The position numbers and the translations under genes are program-made. A DNA stretch of 15,165 nucleotides from Flavobacteriales bacterium (GTDB taxonomy: Bacteria > Bacteroidota > Bacteroidia > Flavobacteriales_E > Vicingaceae), in the NCBI GenBank assembly GCA_020635815.1, contig JACJZB010000014.1, positions 1-15,165 of the forward strand, in the 5' to 3' direction. The notes beneath the pieces were generated by a model. That model was not told where the DNA came from. It did no database searches and worked only from the letters and a program-made list of their open reading frames with translations. Below are positions 8,945 to 14,724 of this stretch, piece by piece; positions within the stretch are counted from its first letter, which is position 1, and each line of letters opens with the position of its first letter.

Positions 8945-9430
8945 ATGGAAGATAAGATTATATTAAATACTAACCAAAAAGAACTAATAGATAAAGCTAT
9001 TGTTATACATGAGCAAATGGGACATACTCCTGCAATGTCTCAAATATTATCTTTGTTACTAATTTCGGATAAAGTAGAGTTAACATTTGACCAAATAAGA
9101 AACACGCTTAATTTAAGTAAAAGTGCCACTAGTAATGCGTTAAATGCTCTTATTAAAATGAAAAGAATAGAGTACATTATTAAAATGGGAGACCGTAAAA
9201 GATATTTTAGAAGTCAGGTTGTTAGCTGGAAAAGTAAATTAAAAGAGGTCAACCAAAACATGTTTGAATTAAGTACTTTGTTTAGAGAAATTTTAGCAAC
9301 TAGAACAAAGTCAACGTTAGATTTTAATCATTCTCTACAAGAAATGATTGATTTTATGGACTATATGGAGGTAGAAATGCCTAAACTGTTCAAGCGATGG
9401 GAGGAAAAAATGCAAACCCTTAATAAATGA
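8945..9430 (+). CDS. GbsR/MarR-family transcriptional regulator
   Basis: The 161-residue protein has a winged helix-turn-helix at about residues 30-90: an ILSLLLISDKVELTFDQIRNTL helix pair followed by LNLSKSATSNALNALIKMKRIEYI as recognition helix and wing, then the G-D-R-K-R-Y-F wing turn. The C-terminal half is helical and would dimerise. The overall pattern, including the MGHTPAMSQILSLL stretch, matches the GbsR branch of MarR-like regulators, which in Bacillus subtilis senses choline at the glycine-betaine genes. Here it follows the inositol-3-phosphate synthase by 18 bases and is probably co-transcribed, so it may regulate the inositol-lipid genes; that target is inferred. An AT-rich hairpin begins in its stop codon. 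Confidence 0.85.
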   Translation: MEDKIILNTNQKELIDKAIVIHEQMGHTPAMSQILSLLLISDKVELTFDQIRNTLNLSKSATSNALNALIKMKRIEYIIKMGDRKRYFRSQVVSWKSKLKEVNQNMFELSTLFREILATRTKSTLDFNHSLQEMIDFMDYMEVEMPKLFKRWEEKMQTLNK

Positions 9431-9454
9431 TAAAAGAAAACCACAGCTTTTATC
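9429..9454 (+). terminator. Probable AT-rich terminator after the GbsR-like gene
   Basis: GATAAAAG (9429-9436) and CTTTTATC (9447-9454) form a perfect 8-bp stem with a 10-base loop; the left arm includes the last two bases of the stop codon. The downstream sequence is T-rich (TATAATGTTTTTATTG). Stem GC content is low, so termination may be weak, but position and shape fit the end of the inositol module. Confidence 0.55.
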
Positions 9455-9565
9455 TATAATGTTTTTATTGTTATTTTATAATTATACCTAAGGTGGTCTC
9501 ATAGCATTGGAGATAAATACTATTACTACTTTCTAAACCAAGAGAAAAGGGAAGTAGCTAAGAAA

Positions 9566-10822
9566 TTGACATCCTATAATAATAATGCTATTGATTTTCA
9601 CCACAGTGTATTTATTGAATCGGATTTTTTTAATGCTTTTGAGTTAAGTAACGATGAATCTGAAGGGGATGATTTATTTAGCGGAAATAAGAATAACAAA
9701 TTGTTCAAAGCATTAATGAGTGATTTGAATGAGTATTTATTCAGGAAACAAAAGGATTTTATTAGAGGAAATGCAGCTGAGGAATTAGTACAGCGTTTCG
9801 AAACAAAAGGAGTGTTTCCAAAATTTGCAAACAATAAGTACGATTTAGAGCGAAAGAAAGATTTAATAAATGTTGTTAAAGAGCTGTATTGTGTACAACC
9901 TAAAGTTTTTAAGGGGTTGGGCAAAGAGCAAGAAAAAACTTTTTTAGGGTTTCTAAATCTTTTATTAGATACAGATGAAAGGGAAAATATTCTTGAAATA
10001 GTAGAAGGTATTGTACAACTGACAAAAGAAGAAAGGAGTGAACTGGTTAGTGTGTTAAGGAAAAGTAGTTTTTCTAAAATATTGGCAACAATTAAACTAA
10101 TTGAAAACCGAGCTAAAGTAGTTGCTCTTTTAAAAACATTAGTTTTTGAATTAAAGAAGTTTACAACCGAGAGAAACCACATACAGAAAGCAATTGAAGA
10201 AAGTTATTGGTTGTTTGGAGAACAATATCATTTAGCCTCTGCCGACCAGAATTTTCAGCAATTATTAGGCGAGTATCTACATATAATTGACGATGTTAAA
10301 GAGCCTCAAAAATTAAAGTCTTACGATTGGAAAAAACGACCTGATATTTTTATGTGTCGAAAGAGAAATATTCCAGATACACATGATTCGGAATATGAAT
10401 TAGAAGAAAATATCATGGTTGAATTAAAAAGACCTACGGTAATAATTGGAAAAGAGCAATTCAGACAAATTGATGATTATTTAGATTTCATCATGAAGGA
10501 AGAACAATTTAACAGTCAAACAAGAAGATGGAAATTTTATGTAATAAGTAACAAGGTTGATGATTACATAGATAAACAGTATGAAGCATTTAAAGATAAA
10601 GGAAAAAGATTTTTAGTTCACCAAGCAGGTAAATATGAAATATATGCGATGACTTGGGATGATTTATTTAGAACATTTGAAATCAAACATAGTTATCTTT
10701 TAGAAAAATTAGAATTTGATAAAAATGCCATTAAGGAAGAACTACAATTAAAAGGTGTAAAATTAGATGTTGCTTCATCTAATGGTGTTACAAAACAAAT
10801 TATTGATATATCGGAAAACTAA
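9566..10822 (+). CDS. PD-(D/E)XK nuclease-like protein resembling DUF4263/Shedu C-termini, probably 5'-truncated
   Basis: The 418-residue product has a helical N-terminal two-thirds and a C-terminal restriction-endonuclease-like core. The core shows RPDIFM with D260, an ENIMVELKRP strand with E286 and K288, and Q301-I-D-D-Y in the following helix, which is the D...ExK...Q pattern of PD-(D/E)XK nucleases and resembles the DUF4263 domain of the Shedu phage-defence protein. A YWLFGEQYHL segment (about 216-225) sits just before, as expected for such domains. The listed start is TTG; no ATG serves the N-terminus. The frame stays open upstream to a stop at 9479-9481, and the residues there (DKYYYYFLNQEKREVAKK) look like continuing protein, in the style of larger ATP-binding proteins of the GHKL/Hsp90 type that carry this C-terminus. 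I therefore read it as the 3' remnant of a bigger gene, though it could be translated from TTG. The next ORF starts on the base after its stop. Nuclease fold is likely; a defence role is inferred. Confidence 0.72.
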   Translation: MTSYNNNAIDFHHSVFIESDFFNAFELSNDESEGDDLFSGNKNNKLFKALMSDLNEYLFRKQKDFIRGNAAEELVQRFETKGVFPKFANNKYDLERKKDLINVVKELYCVQPKVFKGLGKEQEKTFLGFLNLLLDTDERENILEIVEGIVQLTKEERSELVSVLRKSSFSKILATIKLIENRAKVVALLKTLVFELKKFTTERNHIQKAIEESYWLFGEQYHLASADQNFQQLLGEYLHIIDDVKEPQKLKSYDWKKRPDIFMCRKRNIPDTHDSEYELEENIMVELKRPTVIIGKEQFRQIDDYLDFIMKEEQFNSQTRRWKFYVISNKVDDYIDKQYEAFKDKGKRFLVHQAGKYEIYAMTWDDLFRTFEIKHSYLLEKLEFDKNAIKEELQLKGVKLDVASSNGVTKQIIDISEN

Positions 10823-11257
10823 ATGCAAAAACTCTACAAATACGCTCAACACTTTACCAAGCTTGAATTAATGAGAGCTAGGTTAGACGTTTTCCAAAAC
10901 GAGAGTGGGAGAGAGGGAGTAGATTTTATTGTCAAAACTAAAACGGGTAATTATCACGAGTTGTATTTACAGCCCATCAATTTAGAAACAGAAAGAAGCG
11001 TTAAAATCACAAAAACCGTTTTAGGAGAACCAAAAGACAACCTATGGGTGGCGTTGGTGCTGTTTATGAAAGACATTGAACCGGTATTGTATTTAATACC
11101 ATCAACACAACTCGCAAAGCCCGATGATTACATATTTATCGATAACGAGCAAGGCGAACGCTTCAAGCACTTGTCTAATTGGGAAATCAAAGTATTTACA
11201 AAAGCAATTCCAGAGTTGAGCAAGTTTACTTTAGATAATATATTACAAAGTTTATAG
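10823..11257 (+). CDS. Uncharacterised 144-residue protein, nuclease-fold-like
   Basis: I do not recognise a named family with certainty. The ATG follows the TAA of the upstream gene with no spacing, so translation is probably coupled. The order of elements is an N-terminal helix with E15, a REGVDFIVK strand with D34, a strand HELYLQ with E46, and then LWVALVLFMKDIEPVLYLIPS and a C-terminal SNWEIKVFTKAIPEL. Many small bacterial PD-(D/E)XK-fold proteins have the pattern D-x(n)-E-x-Q-x-K with a similar layout; here the position of the lysine is occupied by Q50, so if it belongs to that fold it is probably not catalytic. It is well formed, with no frameshift. A partner or regulator of the upstream nuclease-like protein is possible; no function is established. 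Confidence 0.7.
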   Translation: MQKLYKYAQHFTKLELMRARLDVFQNESGREGVDFIVKTKTGNYHELYLQPINLETERSVKITKTVLGEPKDNLWVALVLFMKDIEPVLYLIPSTQLAKPDDYIFIDNEQGERFKHLSNWEIKVFTKAIPELSKFTLDNILQSL

Positions 11258-11259
11258 TT

Positions 11260-11275
11260 TTCTATTTAACATAAT
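11260..11275 (+). repeat. Left copy of the CTATTTAACATAAT repeat (end of the block)
   Basis: TTCTATTTAACATAAT starts two bases after the stop of the 144-residue ORF and is a perfect reverse complement of 12015-12030. After these 16 bases the similarity to the other copies fades, with only TATTA and AGGA shared, so this copy looks truncated or diverged. Confidence 0.65.
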
Positions 11276-11304
11276 TATTAGCAGGATTTAAAAAGCGTTG
11301 GCAG

Positions 11305-11452
11305 GAAAGAAATGCGGGCAAGCGTTTGACGTGAATGTACAAATGCTTAGTAATACATTAAAGGCGTTTACGTTTTTCCCGCCTTAGCGGAGGAACTACT
11401 TTAATAGAATTACTTGCATTTGTACAGAGAGCGTAGATAGCATATTTCTTTC
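11305..11452. repeat. 148-base nested inverted repeat (long imperfect hairpin)
   Basis: Four pairs of arms are nested in the correct order: GAAAGAAAT (11305-11313) with ATTTCTTTC (11444-11452), TGTACAAATGC (11336-11346) with GCATTTGTACA (11416-11426), ATTAAAG (11357-11363) with CTTTAAT (11399-11405), and CCGC (11379-11382) with GCGG (11387-11390) around a CTTA loop. Each pair is perfect over 9, 11, 7 and 4 bases. Such a collinear set is very unlikely by chance and would fold as a long bulged hairpin in RNA or as extruded single-stranded DNA. No T-run follows, so it is not a terminator. Confidence 0.75.
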
Positions 11453-11496
11453 TTGATTTTTTGGTTCTTTTTTATCAAGAAAAAAGAATAAATCAA
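11453..11496. repeat. Second hairpin, directly abutting the 148-base hairpin
   Basis: TTGATTT (11453-11459) pairs with AAATCAA (11490-11496), and inside it TTCTTTTTT (11465-11473) pairs with AAAAAAGAA (11480-11488) around a 6-base loop. The left end begins on the base after the previous hairpin ends. The A/T-only inner stem is weaker evidence on its own, but the two nested pairs agree in register. Confidence 0.6.
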
Positions 11497-11514
11497 ACAA
11501 ATTCAGTGAACGCA

Positions 11515-11568
11515 GCATAGAAAAATGCGAAAAAAGCCTTATTAAGGCAAATAGCATTTTTTGTATGC
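11515..11568. repeat. 54-base triple-nested hairpin
   Basis: GCATA (11515-11519) pairs with TATGC (11564-11568), AAAAATGC (11521-11528) with GCATTTTT (11554-11561), and GCCTT (11536-11540) with AAGGC (11544-11548) around the three-base loop ATT. The hairpin is flanked by a direct repeat AGTGAAC (11505-11511 and 11570-11576). All stems are perfect, so a folded structure is well supported; the function is unknown. Confidence 0.7.
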
Positions 11569-11640
11569 AAGTGAACTACCACATAATTTTTTTGAGCGAT
11601 GGCAAAAGAATAAATTTTTTAAAAAAGAAAGGCATGTGCG

Positions 11641-11674
11641 GCTATTTACACATAATGGCTAATTATAGGACAAA
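11641..11674 (+). repeat. Internal copy of the block repeat
   Basis: This copy reads CTATTTACACATAAT, then GGCT, then AATTATAGGACAAA (11661-11674). The reverse complement of 11998-12030 has the same two parts, separated by three bases instead of four and with one base fewer in the first part. The pair therefore bounds 11641-12030 as a 390-bp unit with inverted ends of about 33 bases. Confidence 0.7.
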
Positions 11675-11774
11675 TGGAGGGAAACGGAATTCACGAATAC
11701 ATTAATTTAAAATAAAAAAGAATGAGTAAAATGATATACCGCTTAAAATCTAAACTTCCTGAGAAACGGAATGA

Positions 11775-11796
11775 AATGGAGTTCATGAGTTCCATT
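11775..11796. repeat. 22-bp palindrome
   Basis: AATGGA (11775-11780) and TCCATT (11791-11796) are perfect arms, and the ten bases between them (GTTCATGAGT) continue the symmetry with only two G-T pairs. A compact operator-like palindrome or a short hairpin. It lies inside the 390-bp unit bounded by the repeat copies. Confidence 0.5.
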
Positions 11797-11888
11797 AAAA
11801 AAATAAACAACTCACGAATAATCGAATATTTTTAAATTTACGGAGAATTACTTTGAATACGAGAATTTAAAGAAGCGTTGGAATGTGT

Positions 11889-11930
11889 GTTCTATTTACT
11901 TTGCTGCCATAAGCAAAGCAAGTGAGGAAC
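11889..11930. repeat. Hairpin with CTTTGCT/AGCAAAG stem
   Basis: CTTTGCT (11899-11905) and AGCAAAG (11912-11918) form a perfect 7-bp stem with a 6-base loop. A two-base bulge (CA), then ACT-type pairing and GTTC (11889-11892) with GAAC (11927-11930) extend the arms. No T-run follows on either strand. Confidence 0.5.
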
Positions 11931-11949
11931 GAACGCAGACATAATATCC

Positions 11950-12010
11950 ATTATAGTTGACAAACGCGTTAAAGACTTAAATAAATAAGAATAGCGTTTT
12001 GTCCTATAAT
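11950..12010. repeat. 61-base hairpin formed by two oppositely oriented repeat ends
   Basis: ATTATAG (11950-11956) pairs with CTATAAT (12004-12010), and GACAAACGC (11959-11967) pairs with GCGTTTTGTC (11994-12003) with one bulged base. The left arm follows ACATAAT at 11939-11945, so it looks like a further, more diverged copy of the block repeat facing the right-hand copy. Confidence 0.6.
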
Positions 12011-12030
12011 TAATATTATGTTAAATAGAA
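11998..12030 (-). repeat. Right, inverted copy of the block repeat
   Basis: Read on the minus strand it starts TTCTATTTAACATAAT, then ATT, then AATTATAGGACAAA. The first 16 bases match the left copy at 11260 exactly; the last 14 match the internal copy at 11661-11674 exactly. It therefore links both other copies and marks the right edge of the structured block. Confidence 0.7.
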
Positions 12031-12059
12031 TATTTTTAACCAACGAATTTGTAATCTAA

Positions 12060-12097
12060 AAAAGCTCCTATCTTCTTTACAGCATTTAGGAGCTTTT
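12060..12097 (-). terminator. Rho-independent terminator of the sigma/FGE-like unit
   Basis: AAAAGCTCCTA (12060-12070) and TAGGAGCTTTT (12087-12097) make a perfect 11-bp stem with a 16-base loop. Read on the minus strand the second arm runs into a T-run (TTTTTT), 17 bases after the TAA at 12114-12116. This is the clearest intrinsic terminator in the window. The symmetry of A and T runs would allow some activity on the plus strand as well. Confidence 0.85.
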
Positions 12098-12113
12098 AAA
12101 AGAAACAACTAAC

Positions 12114-14174
12114 TTATTTACTCTTTATTTCGACTACACACCTAAAACCTAACCATGCAGCTGGTTTAGTATAGGTTATCTCCTTTTCAATGTCAATTTG
12201 ATTCGGGTCGCTTATCCACGAGCCACCTTTAGCAATTCCTTTAATGTTGGTCATTTCAGCTACGTTTCCAATTAAATTGTAACAACCCACAGCATTTGAC
12301 CAATACGATTTTACAGGAGCTGTAATGTCAGCATTACTTGAAGGAGTACCAGCTATAACAACATTATCATCCATATTCCTTTTTAAATTCGCTAATAGTT
12401 GTCCTTTATATTTAGAATTCAATAGTTGCTGGGTTTTTTCCGAATAACCAATATTTGCAGTTTTTTCCCATTCTTCTTTGGTTGGTAATCGATATTCAAA
12501 ATTAGTTGGGTAAACACTCTTTTTATCGGACAAAGCATTTATTTTAAACAACTCCTTTACCCTATCCGTTCTCCATTTGCAAAAATTTACTGCTTGTTCG
12601 TAGCTTATTCCAACAACAGGGTAATCTTTATAAGCAGGATGATTGTAGTAATATTTCATATATGGTTCGCTAAACGATTCTTTATTATTCCAAACTGTAG
12701 TATCAGGTAACGCATTTTTATATTCTTTCGAGGTTTTTCCAAACTTTTTTTCAACCCACATAACATATTCTTGCCAATTAAAGTTTGTTACTTCTGTTTC
12801 ATCCATATAAATGTTATTGTTGATTCTTACTGTTCCAGGCGGACTAACAATTTTATTGAAATAGGATATTACTGGTCTAAAACCTATATCTACAGAAGGA
12901 TTAGTTTGCCCTTTAAAACGTTGATTGTCGTCGTTTATTTGTAGTTCTTTTCCTGGACTTGTCCAACTTCCACCTTTTGTACCTGGTAATTGGTTTTCTT
13001 TTTCGAAATACACCATTTCGGCAACATTACCACTCATACAAAACAACCCAAAATCGTTTGGGTTGTAAGAATAAACCTTAGCTGTATGAAAAGCACCATC
13101 CATAATAAAATTTGATTTTTCAGGTTGAAAATTAGCCATAAAACACCCATTTGAATTTCTTAAATATGGTCCGCTCCAAGTATAAATGTTATCTTCCACC
13201 CCACCAGAAGCAGCAAGCATCCACTCGTAATCGCTTGGCAATCGTACATCGTTAATAAATTCTCCATTTCGTTGTTTATTCACTTCTTTTGTTAACCATT
13301 TGCAATACATTTCAGCACCTTTTCGGCTAATTGCCACCACAGGATAGTCGTTATACGCAGCATGAGAGAAGTATTGTTCTTCCATGGGTTTGTTGTAGCT
13401 ATACGAATAATCTTTTACCCATCTACTTTGGTCAGGTTTTGCTGTTAAAAACTCTTCTTTTCGGTCATTAATTAACAAATCGAATAAAAAAGTTCGGTAT
13501 TCTAAGTTTGTAACTTCGGTAGTTTGCATATAAAATGCTTGTACCGACCAATTTTTATCTTCAGTTTTAAATGTGCCTGAAGGAATAAAAGCATACTGCT
13601 TTTTATCGAATTTATCGAGTTGTTTCAGCATTTTAGACTTTTGTTTGTTGTTGGCAATAATTTCTTCAGGGGTTAATTTTGGAAACTTATACCCAGTATC
13701 TAATAATTCTGTAATACGTGCCGATTTAAGCAATTCGTTTTTATATCGTTCTAAACTATCGCTGAGTAATAAAATGGGTTTTTCCATATTTTGATTTGGA
13801 GAAATCGTTTTTGGAGTTATTCTATCTACTTTCCGTAAATAGTCTGTAACCACTTGTTGCTGTTCTTTTAATACTTGTTTTTCTGTTTCAATCAATATTG
13901 TTTTTGTTGGCATCACTTCCGATGGTTGCACCGATTGTTTTTTTGCGTTTTCTGGTTGGTAAACCAATACCAAAGCAATGGTTGTTATTATTGAAGTAAT
14001 CATAATAATTAGTTTAAGGTTAATGAATTGAGTAAAATTTCTTCCTTTAGCAACAGATTGACTACTTAAGGAGTTTAGAAATTGCTCTTTAGTTTCTTCA
14101 AAAGAAACTTTTGAAGGTTGGCTTTTGGCTTTATTGAATAAATCGTTCAAATTTTTGTTAGCATCGTTATCCAT
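12114..14174 (-). CDS. Membrane-anchored tandem FGE-sulfatase-fold protein with probable anti-sigma N-terminus
   Basis: The 686-residue protein has three parts. Residues 1-50 are a short charged, helical segment (LFNKAKSQPSKVSFEETKEQF) that would lie in the cytosol; a single membrane helix follows at about 52-72. Residues 73-190 are a helical linker. Two FGE-sulfatase (SUMF1-like) domains come next: about 193-440, with EVTNLEYRTFL, YPVVAISRKGAEMYCKWL, RLPSDYEW, SGNVAEM, GGSW and GFRPV, and about 444-683, with EVTNFNW, YPVVGISYEQAVNFCKW, RLPTKEEWEKTA, GNVAEM, GGSW and GFRCV. The active-site cysteine pair of true formylglycine-generating enzymes is absent after GGSW, so a structural or ligand-binding role, as in GldJ and GldK, is likely. 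The gene overlaps the ECF sigma gene by 8 bases and has a clear GGAGG upstream. I infer a membrane anti-sigma factor with an extracytoplasmic FGE-type sensor; the anti-sigma role rests on context. Confidence 0.85.
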   Translation of the reverse strand: MDNDANKNLNDLFNKAKSQPSKVSFEETKEQFLNSLSSQSVAKGRNFTQFINLKLIIMITSIITTIALVLVYQPENAKKQSVQPSEVMPTKTILIETEKQVLKEQQQVVTDYLRKVDRITPKTISPNQNMEKPILLLSDSLERYKNELLKSARITELLDTGYKFPKLTPEEIIANNKQKSKMLKQLDKFDKKQYAFIPSGTFKTEDKNWSVQAFYMQTTEVTNLEYRTFLFDLLINDRKEEFLTAKPDQSRWVKDYSYSYNKPMEEQYFSHAAYNDYPVVAISRKGAEMYCKWLTKEVNKQRNGEFINDVRLPSDYEWMLAASGGVEDNIYTWSGPYLRNSNGCFMANFQPEKSNFIMDGAFHTAKVYSYNPNDFGLFCMSGNVAEMVYFEKENQLPGTKGGSWTSPGKELQINDDNQRFKGQTNPSVDIGFRPVISYFNKIVSPPGTVRINNNIYMDETEVTNFNWQEYVMWVEKKFGKTSKEYKNALPDTTVWNNKESFSEPYMKYYYNHPAYKDYPVVGISYEQAVNFCKWRTDRVKELFKINALSDKKSVYPTNFEYRLPTKEEWEKTANIGYSEKTQQLLNSKYKGQLLANLKRNMDDNVVIAGTPSSNADITAPVKSYWSNAVGCYNLIGNVAEMTNIKGIAKGGSWISDPNQIDIEKEITYTKPAAWLGFRCVVEIKSK

Positions 14175-14688
14175 TGTTTACCTCCGTATTTTTGTGTTTC
14201 GATTCAAATGTTAACAGTTCTAATAATTTTGCTCGACCTCTTTTTAAGCGTTGTTTAACGGCAGATTCGGAAGAATTTTGAATTTCCATGATTTCTTTTA
14301 TCGAAAACCCAGTTATCTCGAAAAGCACTAAACATTCTCTTTGTTCATCAGGAAGTTCTGCTAATGCTTTATATAAAAAATAGATTTCAGCATCTAAGTC
14401 AGTATGGGAATTTACATCTTGATGATTGCTATAATTAGAGCCTACAATTAAATCTTCAGTGTTTTTTTTGTGATTATTGGCCAATATTCGAACACTTATT
14501 CCGATTAGAAATGATAAAAAAGCTTTTTCATCTTTTAAACTGTCAAACTTTTTATAAGCAACAAGTAAAGTTTCATTCATTAAATCTTGATACTCCATAT
14601 TTCCATACACTCTTGCTCTGCAGAAGCGTTCAAACCTATCATGAATTGGTTTGTAGAGTAATAGAAATTTTTCTTGTTGTTTGTTCAT
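14167..14688 (-). CDS. ECF-type RNA polymerase sigma factor
   Basis: The 173-residue protein carries the two sigma-70 regions of the ECF group. Region 2 spans about residues 15-70, with YQDLMNETLLVAYKKF and the following F-L-S-F-L helix for core and -10 binding. Region 4 spans about 107-160, with LPDEQRECLVLFEITGFSIKEI and then SESAVKQRLKRGRAKL, the -35-binding helix-turn-helix. Region 3 is absent, as expected. I use the ATG at 14688; an in-frame GTG at 14697 would add three residues only. The stop lies inside the next gene, which encodes a membrane protein with a cytosolic N-terminus, the usual arrangement of an ECF sigma factor with its anti-sigma factor. Genes controlled beyond this pair are unknown. 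Confidence 0.93.
   Translation of the reverse strand: MNKQQEKFLLLYKPIHDRFERFCRARVYGNMEYQDLMNETLLVAYKKFDSLKDEKAFLSFLIGISVRILANNHKKNTEDLIVGSNYSNHQDVNSHTDLDAEIYFLYKALAELPDEQRECLVLFEITGFSIKEIMEIQNSSESAVKQRLKRGRAKLLELLTFESKHKNTEVNNG
14180..14185 (-). promoter_or_regulatory. Strong Shine-Dalgarno sequence for the FGE-like gene
   Basis: On the minus strand GGAGGT precedes the ATG at 14174 by five bases, inside the last codons of the sigma gene. Shine-Dalgarno sequences are rare in Bacteroidota, so this one supports the chosen start and suggests that the membrane partner is made efficiently along with the sigma factor. Confidence 0.6.
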
Positions 14689-14724
14689 TAATAACACATT
14701 TGTTAGGTGTTCTTTTTGGTAAGT

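Larger units (their letters stand above)
11258..12059. other. Structured non-coding block of about 800 bases
   Basis: Between the 144-residue ORF and the terminator of the minus-strand gene I see no convincing gene on either strand; stops are frequent in all frames. Instead the block holds at least five hairpins (11305-11452, 11453-11496, 11515-11568, 11889-11930, 11950-12010), a 22-bp palindrome (11775-11796), and several copies of one motif, with a 16-bp perfect inverted repeat at its two ends (11260-11275 and 12015-12030). GAAACGGAAT occurs twice (11681-11690 and 11763-11772) and CACGAATA twice. It could be a remnant non-autonomous mobile element, a recombination site cluster or a structured RNA. 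I found no matching target-site duplication. Confidence 0.6.

Noticed and set aside
9598..10182. 194-codon open frame on the minus strand inside the nuclease-like gene
   Set aside because: It lies wholly antisense to a better supported gene, is rich in S, F, L and N as expected from reversed AT-rich codons, and shows no domain or motif.
11950..12010. Integron attC site
   Set aside because: The hairpin has attC-like form, but neither arm end matches the RYYYAAC/GTTRRRY core consensus and no integrase or cassette array is visible.
11258..12059. CRISPR array
   Set aside because: The repeat copies are in both orientations, unequally spaced and partly diverged, and there are no cas genes.
11258..12059. 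tRNA or rRNA gene in the large gene-free block
   Set aside because: No acceptor stem with a T-loop GTTCRA motif at the right spacing and no recognisable rRNA segment was found on either strand.
13573..13794. 73-codon plus-strand open frame inside the FGE-like gene
   Set aside because: It is antisense to the linker region of a well-supported gene, without a recognisable domain or its own regulatory signals.
14689..14697. GTG at 14697 as start of the sigma factor
   Set aside because: It adds only three residues (MLL) before an ATG at 14688; the ATG is the more usual start.
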